A stretch of DNA of 64,000 nt from Astur gentilis (lineage: Eukaryota > Chordata > Aves > Accipitriformes > Accipitridae). Location: positions 16,123,001 to 16,187,000 of the forward strand of contig NC_064909.1 of the NCBI RefSeq assembly GCF_929443795.1. Reading direction: 5' to 3'. Of the stretch, positions 40,822-54,900 are shown one piece after another (position 1 is the first letter of the stretch; each line of letters starts with the position of its first letter). The position numbers were made by a program, and so were the translations under genes. The notes under the pieces are model-generated. The model ran no database searches. It had not been told where the DNA came from and worked only from the letters and a program-made list of their open reading frames with translations.

Positions 40822-43800
40822 CAGTGAGTTAGAGAAAACACTAGTTGTGCACTAGCCAAATATAGCACTGTTTCAATTTCCAGAAGCTGTGTAGAAAAAT
40901 GTCCTTCTTGGTCAACCCAAGAAGGCTGACCTCAGGTCAGGCCGCAGTTGAGTTGAACCAGGGTTCCCGTTTGCAGGTCCCTGCCCTGGTGGGCAGCGTG
41001 TGCGGTCGTCCCCTGCCAAGGCTTGGAGCTGCTGCACTAGCTGTAACCATCACATGCATGGTAGCACATCGACTTCAGAGCACGGAGGCTGCGAAGACTT
41101 CTTTCATCAGTGGCAGCATCTTCTGCCCTCCGGAGCGTTCTTCTCTTTTTGTCCATTTTTCTAGTATTTTTTGCGGTGGCGTGTGTTGGGGAGGGGAGAG
41201 GTGGGGACTTGGACAGGTTCCTCTGGGAGTCTAATCTGCAGCCAGAACTGATTCAGTGCCCTGGCAGTGTTTTCCCGATGGTGTTCCTTACAGTTTTATC
41301 CAATTACGTCTAGTTAAAGCCTGCTAAATAATTCCTTGTCAGCTGTGATGCTAACCACCATTGAATATTTGTTGCAGATGTGCCTCCTCACCCTCGCCTA
41401 AGCGCTTGCCCACCCCCAAGTTGCCTACTCAACCGGGGATTCCTCTCTCTGGATCGCCCCTGTTTGTCCCAGCCTCAGCAGCTACTGAGGCTGTTGCATG
41501 CCACCCTGGGGAGTTTTCAGTCCCTTTTTGGGAATGCAAACCTGAGGTGCATGCCAGCCCAGCACAGAGAAATCCTACCGACCTTTCTCAAGGGTGTTTT
41601 TTCACTTTGGCAAGCCTAACTTGAGCTGGCGTTCCCTGCAATCACGTGGCATCCCCAGCTGACATCTGACTCCTTGCCCCCTCTTTCCTTTTGGCACAGT
41701 TGCTCTCCAGAGTCCTCTGCCTTCCAGCTGGTTTTTCAGCCTCTCTTCGCTCTAGGCCTTTTGGTATTTCGGTAGCACCAACCTACCCACTGTCATGGCC
41801 AGCTTGAGGTGGACCTGCAGGACCAGGATGGATGCAAGAGGGTCTGTAGCCAGTGCGCGCAGAGCGTGGTGTTGCTGGAGATGTGCAGCAAGGCAGACCG
41901 TGGTCAGCCCTCCATTTGGGAGCCTCATCCTGACTGAGGGCGTGCAAAGCGTACCCATAAAAGGAGAGGAGATGCTGACATATCTTGGGAAGACAAAGTA
42001 GGATTTTGAAGGTCTCCCAAAGCTGAGTGACAAAATATTTTGAGGTAACGTGCAGGAAGGATGGCTTGGGGAGAGCCAAGAAGGACTGAGGGTGGTGATG
42101 GGAGCTGAATGTCATGAAAAAGGCCACAGACCCCTCTATGTGCTTTGGTCATGCGTATACTGAATTGTCCTATCCCACTTACACTGTCGTATGAGACTGA
42201 TGCACTGTCTGTAACGTGAATGGTGCTTCTTGGATTTTCCATCTCTGGAGGGCACGAAGTAATGATTTTTTGAAAGGTACTCTGCAGTCAGACACAAGTC
42301 ACTGGGCTTAATGCATGGATAACTGAGAAATGTACAGATAACTGGGAAAAATGCCAGAGACCATATTACTCAGAGGTCAGGTGAGACAGTGCACGGTCCT
42401 GTCCAGCAGTAAGCTCTATGAACTCATTAGTTTCCATACGAGTTGGCACATACATTGCTATATAGCTCTAAATTGCAACATGTCCAGGGTCCCTAGTTTT
42501 AGAGTATTTTCATGGAACTCGACTGTAATTTTGCTTCAGCTTGAAGATAGGGTTTAGGCACAATGGTTTCCCACTGGCGGGGGTCTGTGCCACCCTGAGA
42601 GGTTGTCCTGAGAGGTATGACCAAGGTGCCCGCGTGTCGTGCCATCCCTGCAGGCGTGCGGAGCCCGCGCATGTTCGCTGCTGGCCAGAGCAAGGCAGTT
42701 GGGGCTCTAATCTCTTCCTTCCCACCGGTGGCTGTTTGCTTGCCTATGATGGGCAGCTTCCTCACTCCCTAGGGCAATAATTTTTGTTTTCCTCTGAAGG
42801 AGTAATTTTTCACACCTGGTTGGTTGTCAAGACTTGCTCCAGTTTCTTCTGGGGTCCTGGAGGGAGGAATTGCAGTGACTACACCAAGGACACCCAGCTG
42901 CGATAGTTAGGTGAAACAGCTCAAACCAGAGAGGGCTGAGCTGGTTTTCATGAGAAGAAAGAAAAATGGTAAAAGAAAGCTCTCCTTGTTTTTCTTTCCT
43001 GGACCGCCACCCATTTCCAGAAGCAGGCTAGCTCCTGTCCCTTTGGTAAGGTATAGACATGTTTTCAGCATCTCTGGTCTTTCTCCTCCACTTTCCCTGC
43101 CGCTCTGTCTCTCCAGCTGGGTGTGGGGTGACAGCAAGGTCCCCGGGAGGTCGTTGTTGACTGACTGGTGTGTAGCCTGAGCAAATCTGTAGAGGCTTCT
43201 CCCAGGCATGGATGACTTGGTCCAGCCCAAGGCCAGGCTGGAGCAGAGGCTTGCTCCAGTCCTGGCTGGCTGAGTCCCTTCAGAGGTGTGCACCAGGCTG
43301 GCAAGATCGCTTCTTCCAGCATGGGTGTGAGCTGAGAGCCTTGATGTTAGTACTAACTCTCCCTCGAAGTTGCTGTGGAGATGTGTGTAATTTAGTTCAC
43401 TTTTTTCTGTGAGCTAAAAGGACTTTTTATGGTTTTCCCCTTTCTTCACCAAGTTCTTTGCTTCTGGTGGAGCGTCCAAGTCTATAACATGCAGCTCGTG
43501 GTAGTTGCAGTGTTGTGACATGACTCTTGCACGTGTCCACTCAAGACAGCCATCAAACTTGGAGAGCTAGTCAGACTCAAGGAAAGTCATCTGAAACCCA
43601 AAGTGCTCCCAGGTTTGTCCATCAGTGGTGGTGTGAACCCATACTGTTTCTGATGGCAGGTCCCTGTCCTCTGGGTCAATGTGAGAGGGAGAGCCCTGCG
43701 AGTGCACAGTGTGGAGACAAACCCAAATACTTGTGGTTTAGATGTGTGGTGACGAGACTGCTCTCCCACGTGTTTCCAAGGAGAAGGGAGGAGCCAGGAG

Positions 43801-46800
43801 GGAGTTGAAAGGTGGTGCAGCTCTGAATGATGCAGCTGGCTGTTCAAAATAAATATGCAGAGAGCGCTTTGGAAGTGGTGAGCTGTGTTAAGGGAGAGTT
43901 TGGACTTCATGGAAAACGTTAAAAATTCAAAGCAGAGTTGTTGGCAAGTGATGGCCATCAAAGCAGAAAAAAAGGAATGAACAGAAGGCTGGCAGGGGAA
44001 GCTGGGGGAGCAGGATGAGGATAATCATCTCTTGAGGGAAGTTAATGAGACGCAGGAGAGGGTGAGCCTGAGAGGTGGGTTTCAGAGACGTGGCGCAGCT
44101 CTGTGGGCGCATGATGGCAGATGTCAGGGAGCAAACACACTCTGGATGAGCCCAGGGGTGGACCAGGAGGGGCTGAGGAACAGGGTCCATCTCTGTTCAC
44201 ACCATTTTTTTCTCACCAGGAGCACAACGGTCGAAGCAACCCAAGAAAAAAGTCTTCAGAGTGAGAGACTTTGGGGGCCTGTGAGGAACACTGAGTGTCC
44301 AAACTTTGGGACTTTGTGGGAGGGCTTTGTGATTCCTGCGAGGAGTGAAGGGCTCTGGCTGTCTGCTCCCTGTCCCCGCAAACGGGTGTGCTGTAATTTA
44401 TTCCTGAGCTGTTAACAGCATATTGGGAAAACAGAGATGAGATGTGCTGCTCCTTCCACCCTGGAGGATGTACGGCGAGCGGCCAGTCCAGGCTGGGATT
44501 TTCCAAGGGTGATTCTTAAGGTGTCTGCAGCCAGAATGCCCCTTTCATAACTTTCTGATTCTGAAATTATTTCAAATTGGAACGGGAAATAACCTTAAAA
44601 GAGAAAAGTGAAATTTCCCATCAAATGAAAGTTTGACTTCTGGATTTGCAGGAGGAAATAATAATTGTTTCTCCAGCTGGATGCTCTCTCTGGGGCGTTT
44701 AGGGCAGGCCAGACTAGCTTCTGTTTTCTTTTGGCCCCCCAGAAGCTGTGAGCTGGTGGGCAGCCCACATTGCAGGCAGTTCAGCCTGGCAGCATTCCTG
44801 CTAGCACTTGCTGTGCTAAGATTGCTCCCCAGTCCTGCAGCAAGGTTTCAAAACATGAAACTTTAAATTACTTTAGCCAGTGAATTTCAACACACTGCAA
44901 ATATAAGCAATGCAGTTATTACTTTTTTTTTTAACTTTTTTTTTTTTTTTTGGAACAATCTAAAAGAAAAGCAACCCTCAAACTTTCATTGGTTTCCTGA
45001 AAATGTTGTGGGTGTTGTTGTTGGGTTTTTTTTTCATGTTGGCAATTGGGTGACCTATGAAATACCATAAGCAGCACAAAACGTTTATCCAGTGACAGCC
45101 TGAGGTAGCACAGGCAGCTCTTAGTGGGTTTATTTTCATTATTACAGCAATTTTAGGGCTGCATGCTGCAATTTTCACTTGCAGTGAGGTATTAAATTGA
45201 AATTACCCCAGATGTAATTGTCACACAAAATAATTCTGGACGTGCTGGATTTAATGCTTTTCCAAGCTGTGGTTTTTATTACCCAAGCAAGTGCCAAAAA
45301 AACACTTGTAGTCAACAACTTAAACTGAAATCTGCCTTCTGGGGAGCCAGGATGTTTAGCTGCAGTTACACTGGGGGAGGAAGGGGATAAAAAAAAAGGG
45401 ACCAACTGAAGGAAACTTTGGGAGGGCTCCTGAAAGAAGCGTCCAGGTGTAAAATCCTGGGCAAGGGCAGAGTCAGGGCCACATAGGGACCCTGGAGGAG
45501 CCCTGGCAGGTGCAGCAGCTCAGCCTAACCCTTTGCAGGCTGATTTTGGGGAGATGAGTCCCACCTGTGGGGCAGTGCTGGTCACAGAGGCAAAGCGAGG
45601 TTGGGGGTGCTGCCGGGTCCCTGCCTGCTCCATAGCAGCAGCACAGTCATCAGTCCCGTCTTTGGGATGCGAGGAGCCCCATTAGACAGAACTGGGATTG
45701 AGTCGCAGAGCCAGCGACCAAGCTCTGGAGGTGCTCGTATATGACATTTCAGTGTTTCCCATACGCACATTGTCTAGTTAGGCTGATCTGGTGCACAGAC
45801 ATCTGGAGTTTTAAAAAGCAAGTTGTTGTCATGCACGAGGAGCCTTCACCACATCGCTGACAGGCTCAGCCAGCGTGCGTATCCCCAGCACACACTGGTG
45901 GGTGATACAGCATGCATCCATTGCAGCTTTATTTATTAGCTCCTTAACTATCGTAATAACATAAGTAAAGTATTGATGACTTTGTCTTTTTCACCCTCTT
46001 TCATTTTTTTCCCAGAAATAGCTTCCCTTGTTTACTCCACAGAATCCCTTCTGATGCCGCGCTGGAAGTGGGTGGAAGGACACGCATCTGGGAGCAGTTA
46101 GGAGATAATGGTGTATAAATAGCACAGGGAGAGCAATTGTCATAGTCTGTCCCTGCAGCTCTGCAAAGCAAGCGAGAGCTGAGCCTGAGCGTGGCAAAAA
46201 AGGCACTGAGCAGCAGCAGCTTCTTTCTCATCGTATCAGGTTGGGAAAGCTCAGTTGGAGATGGTTACTAGATGATGCAAGGGGCCACAGTGACCCAGAC
46301 GAGCAGCTCAGGGCATGACCCGGCGCTGTTTAGTAATTCAGAAACCCTCTGTTTTTAGCATCCCTGAGACGTAACTTTGATGAATGAGGGTGTTGTCGCA
46401 TGGGGCAATGTTACTGAATTTTCTCCTGCATGCGGAGTAGCTGTGCAACTTTGGCGTCCTTTGAAGATGGACCTAGAATTAGAATTGGTTCAATGATGAA
46501 TTTCTGATGACTATGCTGAAAGAACCAGGTAGTAATGGGAAATCTGCTTTGGCCAGGTTGAGGCAGGATTTGAGAAAGGTTTTGAGTGAAACAATGAGAG
46601 AAAGCAGCAACTGATTTAGTGTGAGCTTGCACATATTTTGTCCCACTCGAGATGTCCTTTTTTCCTTACCTCTGGAATTATTTCACCTGTTGCACACTCA
46701 TTTTTCCCTTTCATTTAGTTCACTCTGTAAATAATCAGAAATGCAATTTCAAAATGAAAAGATGAAAAAACTCATTAAAAAGAGCATCTCAAGCATTTGG

Positions 46801-48165
46801 GTATTTCTGAGGTGCAACGTGCTGTGCTGATAGAGCATAAACCAGCAATATCTGGCTACTCTTACCTACTTTCCCCTCCCCATCTCCAACTTAATTTTTT
46901 CCATCTGTTTTGACTTTGCCTTGCAGATACTGTGGTCCAGAGCTTTGGGGGAGCAAACTGATGGTTTGTTGAAAGAGTGGTTGCTCAGTCCTCTTTCCTG
47001 CTTCGTTTGAGGATGGTAGTGGTAGCACCTGGGCAGTGACACGAGCAGTTGAGTGGCACGTGGATGGGAAGGGACACGATGGCTGTGATGGAGAGTTCCT
47101 CAGGCTGGGCACGGGGTGCCCTTCTGCCACCGGTGTTTCATCTTATGGCCATCACAGGGACTGACAGGGACCTGGAAAGGGCAGCACGGATGTAAGAGGT
47201 ATATCTGGATTTCCTGAGCTAGGAATATGTTGGCGTCGGTCTATAAAAGCCACAGATTTCATCAGCTAAAGGTCAAAGTAATTACAGAGTCTAGGATGTT
47301 TCCTCCTGGGAAGGAGGCAGCAGGGGCTGTGGTTGCAGTTGTGGGTTTTCACCTTCTGCAGGGTGGCTTGGAAAGTGTTAAATCCCAATCTTCCCTGTAG
47401 TCAGGTTATGCCATTAAGGCAGAATGAATGAGGAAACAATTTAGAAACAGGACTTGGCTTACCTTGCAGCCGGCCGGTGGAAATTTCTGCCTTCTGAGGT
47501 GGGAGTGAGGCGGCTCAGAGCTGGAGCTGCAGCAATGCTCTTACCTCTGCCAGGGTGGGTGCGAGACTCCTTGGGCCCCTGCCTCACTTAAAGAAAGAAA
47601 AAAGCCTCACCGCAATAACCCAGTACTTGTGGGATGACACCAAAAGCCCCGTGAAGCTCACAAAGCCACCGAGGCAGCATAAGACTTGCAGCTGACCTTC
47701 TGCAAGCACCTCGCCTGTGCCTTACCTTTGGCGTGAAGGACTCATGTCTGATCCCATCATGCTGACGTCAGCGAGGAGCATCTTTGCTGAAGCTGGCATT
47801 GCCCTAACTGGTATCAAAAGGGAGGGCCTTTATCTTCCCAATGCCTGTTGGTGGGGGAGGCCGGTAGCACCAGGAGGGTGTGCTGGTTGGGAAGCAATGG
47901 TCAGAGAAAAGGGCTGCAAGCTGGGTGCCTCCTTTCTCATCCCTTCCTGTTAATGGTGTTTAAGGTCTTTTTGCTGCTTTAATCCTCACTGACTTACTTG
48001 GCAGTTTCTGAACTCCTTCAGAAAGCATTCACACAGCAAAACTCTTCCTTTTTTTTTTAATAGCAGCTGGAGGACCATCTACTGATGGACTCTGCTGCCT
48101 GTGTTAATGAATTGAGCTCCCACTTTGAATTCCAGTGCCTGAACGGCCTCTTTCTCCCTCTCCAG

Positions 48166-48264
48166 GTGTACGACTTTGCACTATCGCCAGGACCTGCCGC
48201 CAACCAGCGTCATCATCACCTTCCACAATGAGGCCAGGTCAACCCTGCTAAGAACGATTCGGAG
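48166..48264 (+). CDS. GALNT14: GALNT14 coding exon (presumed exon 3): first strand of the GT-A fold
   Basis: The first G completes the Arg codon begun in the previous exon. The exon then reads CTTLHYRQDLPPTSVIITFH and ends NEARSTLLRTIR before AG, again phase 2. The segment VIITFHNEARSTLLRT is the hallmark start of the GT27 catalytic domain, a beta strand followed by the helix that helps form the nucleotide-sugar pocket. The Cys at the start sits where family members keep a structural cysteine. The acceptor is tctccag/GTGT and the donor is GGAG/gtaaga, a strong site. Length is 99 bp, a multiple of three with equal entry and exit phases. Skipping it would keep the frame but remove the core of the fold, so a skipped product is unlikely to be active. 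The match to human GALNT14 is close (LPPTS-IITFHNEARSTLLRTIR). Confidence 0.93.
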
Positions 48265-49317
48265 GTAAGAGCTCCTGGTTTGCTGGAAATGCTCTTATAT
48301 ATAAATACTCTTAAAAAAGGATGAGTGGGCTAGAGATTTTCATGGATAAAGGCAGAATCTGTTTGCACTCACTGCAGCAATGGGACTGGACCTACCAACT
48401 ACAGTCTCAAATGATTACCAGGAGAAATTAGCATGAAAGCTGGTCTCTGAGAAGTAGGTTTTACAGTGGGATGCTCAGGAATGTAAGTAGCTGTGTTCCC
48501 TTTGCAGGGTCTATCACGGGGCACTCTTGGGGGAGCGGCAGAAGATTAGACAGAATCTGGGATAAGAGGCTTTATATCCAGCTGGGTATCAGTGCTCAGC
48601 TGTATTTTGTCCCAGTCCTCTAGGGACAGCTATGATTCTGCGATGCCTGCTCCAGTACTGCTGTTTGAGCTCCTCCAGTGACCCGTCGAGTGCCAGAAAG
48701 GCTTGCTAATTGAGAAGCCCTAATGGTGCACATGCAGACTAGATTTTCAAGGATGGTTTCTGTACCCCTCTGGATACACGGTGGAGCGCTCTGGGCATGT
48801 GGCCATTCCTTCATTTGTCGGTTTGTTCTTGGCTGTGTTTTGCTGTAGGGGATAGACTAAAGGCTTCATTTTCATTGCAGGTTTTTGAAATCAGCGTTTA
48901 ACCCCAATGTGTGCCTTGAATCTGCAAGTTCTCTTGTAGGAGGATTTAGTGACCGTTGAGGGGTCTATCTCCAGGTCTCAGCTGGTGGGTTCCTCTGTAG
49001 CGAGCTTGGGTGTGCTCAGCTCTGTGCCAGTAATAAGTGTTTTGCAGATGTGTCTCGTGCCCACATAGGGAAGGTTCGTGCCCTGCTGCAAGCCTTGTCA
49101 GTCGAACCCTGGTGTGCTCAGGGACCCCTTGCCATCATCGGTACTGGTCAGACTGGGGTTGCTGGTTGCGGGGAGGCTTCAGCTGTGCCCTGTTCACTGT
49201 CATGTCCTCACTGGGGTCTTCTCTGAAAACAGCAGCCTGAGGTGAACATATCCAGTGCCACAAGTGAGTTTGATAGTCCTAAAATTGAATTCCTGCTTTG
49301 CTTTATGGTTTCATGCC

Positions 49318-49893
49318 TGTCGTGCTTTAACCCCAGATGGCAACTAAGCACAATGCAGCCTGCTCACTCCCTCCCTCTGACCCGACCCAGTGGGATGGGG
49401 GAGAGAAGGGGGGGTGGGGGTGGGTGGGAAGTAAAACTCGTGGGTTGAGATAAAGACAGTTTAATAGGACAGAAAGGAAGAAAGTAATAATAATGATGAT
49501 GATAATAAAATGACAATAATAATAATAAAAGAATTGGAATATACAAAACAAGTGATGCACAATACAGTTGCTCACCACTTGCTGACCGATGGCAGTTAGT
49601 TCCTGAGCAGCCCGGTTTATATACTGGGCATGACATCACATGGTGTGGAATACCCCTTTGGCCAGTTTGGGTCAGCTGTCCTGGCTGTGTCCCCCTCCCA
49701 ACTTCTCGTGCCCCTCCAGCCTTCCTGCTGGCTGGGCATGAGAAGCTGAAAAATCTTTGACTTAGTCTAAACGCTACTTAGCAACAACTGAAACCATCAG
49801 TGTGTTATCAACACTCTTCTACTAAATCCCAAATATTCCACTATACGAACTACTAGGAAGAAAATTAACTCTATCCCAGCCGAAACCAGGACA
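49318..49893 (-). mobile_element. Solo LTR of the same endogenous retrovirus family, copy 2 (antisense)
   Basis: It begins tgtcgtgctttaacccc and ends cgaaaccaggaca on the + strand. A perfect 5-bp target duplication, atgcc, sits at 49313-49317 and 49894-49898. It is collinear with 14205-14788 over its whole length: the same cagtgggatgggggag, gggttgagataa, gtttaat, ttgctcaccac, ccagtttgggtcagct and gctgggcatgagaagctgaa words occur in the same order. Where copy 1 has a C run, this copy has a G-rich tract (about 49407-49428). The central taataataatgatgatgat stretch (about 49485-49530) has expanded as a microsatellite. No retroviral genes adjoin. The perfect duplication suggests it is younger than, or less decayed than, copy 1. 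Confidence 0.92.
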
Positions 49894-51971
49894 ATGCCCA
49901 ATCCCATCTCCTTTGCTTCACATTTAATAATCTCTCACTGCTTTCTCTCTCTAGGGTATGTGGATTTTGCATGTGCATATAACTGACACTTGATGCTGTG
50001 TACCGCTTCCTCAATCCTGGACCTTCTCTTATATCTTTACAGTGCCTTGCATAGGTTTACCATCCCCCAGAACCCATTGTAACAGAGATGGCAAGGGAAA
50101 ACCAAGTGCAGTCCTCTAGCCCCCGAGATATAGGATGCTTATAACATGTAAAGTGCAGGGATGGACTTTAATCTCATTTCTCCCCATAACTCAGCACTTG
50201 ACTGTCCTGGCAGGTATCATCATGAGTGGTGTTGTCACATGAGAGATGTTAGACCCATGATACGGCTCTTATGCCGGGGTTCCCCATATCTGGTTTCATT
50301 AGAGAACTGTTCATTGCAATGATGGCAAGGTTAGAAATACAGGTAGTTTAAATTTTTCCTTCTTCTTCTAGGATACTGTCCTCTGAAGTTTCCGATTTCC
50401 CATTATAAAAAGACTGTCTTCCTTGTTCCTCTTCTTTTCTTTGCTTGACTTGATCAGTTGGCTTTACTGCCTTTCTTACCTGGTTGCGAGCCTGGGCGGC
50501 GAGGAACCGAGATGACAGCCTCGGGTCCCCATCTCCCCTGCCTCTCCCTGGGCTGAGATCCTGAGCTCACTCTCCGTTTTCTGGTCCCCGCGGTTTGGAG
50601 GTGGCCTCCTGGCATCAGGATTCACTGTTTTCCTCCTGGATGCAGTACTTAGAGGCTTGTTTTGATCCAACTGGCCCTAAGGGTACCAGCCCTTGGTCGC
50701 AAGTCACACTGGTGACGTGGATCCTGCTCTGCTCCTCTCCAGCCATGATTGTGCACATATTGCCACCTCCCTGCCTGTTTTTGGACCCAGCTGAGAGCTC
50801 ATCTGCCTCTTCGGCCTCTGTAGGTTAATTTGCTGTGCCTTCTGACTGCTCTGGGTTTTTTTCCCCTTGCTTGGCAAATGCTTAGTTTAATTAGATCTTC
50901 CAGATAACTCCATCCCACGGTGGCTGTAAAAACATGGATCATTTTCCATGGCCATTCAAAACAAACTCTGTCCTCCTGACACTGCTTTGTGCCTTTTGTA
51001 GCTGTCTGTGGCCAAGTGTCTCCAAGCGCTTTGAGCATGGCCGTGAGTAAAACGGGCACCTCTTCTACCCTGTTCTCCCATGGTGCGCTCTTGGTATAAG
51101 CCAGGTGACAGACAGACAGACTGAGGAACAGAGAGGTGATTTGTCTGGGGCTGGTGGAAGGTTTTTGGGTTGCAAACCTGGTTTTCTGAGTTCCAGCAAG
51201 TTGGGATTTCCAGCCTTATTGCAGAATGAATGTTCTCACTTAACCACCGTGGCAAAGGGACATTGCTTGGCTTGTCCAAAGCCAAGGGTGGTGGGGCATT
51301 CCCCCCAAAGGGAGCGCTTCTTACGGGACCCCATGGAAACACGGAGGAGAGGCAGAGGGAAATGCTGGTGAAGGCATCCTCTAGCAGGGGAGGAAATCAG
51401 CTCTTGCAGAAGGGACCGTGTACATGACAAGCAGGAGGGATTTTGCTATTCCTGTGCTTTTCCGAGATGCTTGAGAGCTTTAATGCTCACCGAGTGCTGA
51501 GGCTGAATTGTACTGCAGGCTCAGTGTGTTGCATGTGGCTCTTGGTGAGGCTGCGAGTGCTCTGACCCATGAAGCAGAGGTGCCAACACGTGGCCTCCGC
51601 AGCACCCCTTATGCAAGTCATGTTGCGAACATTTGGGACGGTTCGTTTATGAACAATTTGCGTCGTCAGAGCTATTGAGAAAAGCTAGTGGACTGTGTTG
51701 AATAATGAATTAATTTAAAAGTTTCATGATCTTTTCTCTGACTGTTTGCCAGCTGGAAGAAAAGGAGGGGGGGAAAAAAAGCTAAATTAATCGAATGCCC
51801 AAATCTCTGCAAATGATGTAGTCAGCATTTATAAATGCTTTATGTAACTATGCTTGTGAATATGTACAAGTGTCCAGGTAGCAGGGGTGGGTGCCATGAG
51901 AAAGGGAAATAGAAGAGGGGAGAAGAGGCCAGAAGGGAGGAAGTGGTGAACAGCAAAGTAGCTCTTGAGAA

Positions 51972-51992
51972 TTTTTTTTTTTTTTTTTTTTC
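51972..51992. repeat. 21-nt T homopolymer
   Basis: An uninterrupted T run within the third visible intron, with no recognisable retroposon body beside it. Confidence 0.85.
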
Positions 51993-54900
51993 CACTGTGC
52001 AGACAGTGAAGAAACTACCATTGGGTTGTTGTTTCAGCCACTCACTTCTCAAATTACCTTGGGCAACTTTCTTATCCCCCTGCGGTTTGGTTTCACGTTA
52101 TTTCAAGCTCCAAGGCTCAGTGGATTAAAGATGGTGAGAGTCTCCAGCAGTACAGGGATGGGACCATGTGAGTAAACCCAAGGAGGGAAGGCAGGAGCAA
52201 GGGAGAGAATAAGCAATATAGAGGCATTTAAAAAAAACCCAAACAATTTCTTTCCTCTCTTTCCATCCTGTGCTAGCCTGGATTTAGGAAGGGAATCCAG
52301 CTCATTACCCGGCTAGCTCTAGCTGCCCAGCTCCTCCGGCGGGAGAGCTTAAGGATGTCCCCAAGGCCCTAGCAGTCACTGGCGGAGAAGGAGCAGTGTG
52401 GCCAGGAAAGATGCACTTCTCATCACCTGGGACTGGGCTGGGTGCTGGGATTCTCGACAGCGATGGGTGATAGTGCCTCCCCATCTTGTAACCCTGTGTG
52501 GTTAGGGGGATCTACTCCGTGGGTTGCTTATGAGAATATCGTCCCTTTTCCTTTGCTGTCCCTCCTCCGCAGACATCGGCATGCTCACATGCCGAGATGT
52601 GGCCACCGCTGGGGGACCAGTTGTGCTTTCAGGGCTTGATGCAGCGTGGCATCCCTTGCCAAGGTCCACGGGGGGGGCAAGGCTTGATGCGTGCCCTATC
52701 CCTGGGAGCATCCCTGGAAGCGGCAGGGAGAGAAACACTGCCTGCCCTGGAGGCAGAGCTGGGGAAGGCAGAACTGCAGGCAGCCTGGGGTGATGCTCTG
52801 CTTTGCTCCCGGACCATCAGAGACCACCATGCTGTGACTTTCTCCAGCAAAGTAATTTTAGGAGCTGGATGGCTGGTCAGTGCTGGCGCAGGCTGGGCAG
52901 GAGAGAAGTGTAGGAGGCTGTCGTGCCAGAGACCTGCCAGGCAGAGGGTGAGACAGTCCTGTTTACTCTGCTGAGTGGTCTTCATTCATTTATTCTTCAA
53001 ACTTGCAGCTGGGGAGCTCAGAACATGAATAAGGAGACTTAATTATTTACCTCTTGCTGACAAACCAAAACACATCCTTTGGCGAAAGCCCTGATGCGAG
53101 CGCTGTGAATACCAAATCAAATATTTAGATCATTAATTAGTGGGGAGAATATCATGCTTTTCAGTTTTCCCGTGCTTGTAAGTAAGAGAGGTGAGGTTCT
53201 GGACGGCCAGCACCTTGCACCTTCCCCTCACGCCACTACCTTGTCTGCATCCAGACGCATCTGAGACAGGGAAATGACAAAGATGCGCAACTCCTTCCAT
53301 AGGTAGTGGTGACACTGTATGGAGCCTGTGCCATAACTGAAACGAGTCTGATTAAAGAAGCAAAACCAAGCCAGGTGTTGCACAGAAACTGTATAATTAG
53401 CACTTTGTGCCAACTATTTTCTAATTTTTTTTTCTTCTTTTTGCTTAAACCCTGGACTTTTTTTTTTTCTTCTTAATTTGCTAATCATCTCTCACGGTGA
53501 CTAAGTACACAGCCCTCCATGCGCTTTTACCTTTTGATGTTAACACAAGAGAACTCTTGAATTTCAAAGAGCTTGGTGGGTATTTGAAAGAATAAAATGG
53601 GAAAGCTGCAGTGTAATCAAAGCTCATTATGGTTATTCTTGGTGTGATGTCTCTTCCTACATAATTAGCTATTTTGGGTTCTTGAAGCAGTTCATTTTGG
53701 TGGGCACTTTGTCTCCACGCTTTCGGTCTGATTTTGATAATTGTGACCCTTGGCCCTTTCAACACTTTATTATACCCGTAAGGGTGTATTTTTTTCCCCT
53801 AACAAGTCTCAATGTCTTGCCATGGAGAGAATTAACAGGTTCATGAGTTCCTGAGGATCAATGTCCACAGTCACCTCTCTAAAGCAACTGGTACTCTGGG
53901 TGATGACCAAAACCATACTGATCTTCTGTCAGAAGGTCTGAACTCCTCCATGGAAACATTTTCCATGTCTTACATGTCAGGGTGACTTTTGCACTGGTAT
54001 TTATTTGGAGATGAAATTGTTGGATCCAGTGCTTACCTCTGGCTAGGTGGAAAAGGATCCCAGCAAATTGTTGAGGAGGACAGAAGAGGGACCTTACGGT
54101 GAAAATTTAAGGTGAAATTCTCCATGGCTACATCTGCGTAATGTCTGCTAAATCCATTGAAACAAAGAAACTTTGAGTATTAACTTTTCAAGATAATTCA
54201 GCAGCAAATCTGGTCTTAATGGGTTGAAGCGTAAGCACTTTCTGGACTAGAGGCATGAGTTTTCATTTCAGTGGTAATGGGTCTTTTGGCCGTTTAAGGG
54301 AGAAAGTGTTGTCATCTCTGGCTCAACAGAACTTGAAAGCTGTTTTGATTTGTTAAAATATGTCCATCACTGCAGTATATCTACTTCCATTTGATTTCAG
54401 GGAAAAAAATCTATAAATACCAGAGGTACTTCAAAGCACTATAATATTAATTGTCTTCTGATTTTACCCATATGAAAGGTAAAAAAAACCCACATGCACA
54501 CACATAAAGAAAAGAAAGTATTAAAAAAAAAATCAAAGCTGAGCAAAGGCACAAGTAATAGGAAAGCTGGCTTTGAATTTTTAAAAGTGCTTTTATGTCT
54601 ATCTGAAAAAACCAAACCTGTAATGTCGAAAACGTGCAGGATTCAGTGCCTTTGTTTCCCATGCTCCCCAAGGAGCGCCGCAGGAGGGGTGTTTATAATC
54701 TCCCGTGTCTCCTCCAGTGGCATGGGTGCATTACCGTGTGGTTAATAGAGCACAGGTAGGAAATGCGTTGGAGACGTGAATTTGGCTTTGCTGAAAAGCC
54801 GGCGTACTTGCCCTCAGCTGCGTTGGGAAGTGGGCTGCGGTCACGGCGTCGCAGCCTTGGCTGTGGATCTCTTTGTGCCTGCATCAAGTGGCCCTTAGCT

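Larger units (their letters stand above)
26842..48165 (+). other. GALNT14: GALNT14 intron (presumed intron 2), 21.3 kb
   Basis: The intron is bounded by the donor at 26842 and the acceptor cctctccag ending at 48165, which follows a good polypyrimidine tract (48147-48162). It is phase 2. Recognisable content: one CR1 fragment on the minus strand (about 34753-34852), a 24-nt C run (37602-37625), T runs at 27124-27137, 36014-36030 and 44936-44951, a TTAT microsatellite (28063-28079) and an AAAG-rich tract (40792-40821). The stretch 28380-28500 is AT-rich and unique with homeobox-like TAATTG words. The region 33640-35300 is AT-richer with few CpG sites and may hold older decayed repeats that I cannot name. 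The rest shows nothing recognisable. Open frames here (for example 32294-32995 on the minus strand and 33835-34233 on the plus strand) show no protein family and no splice context. Confidence 0.85.
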
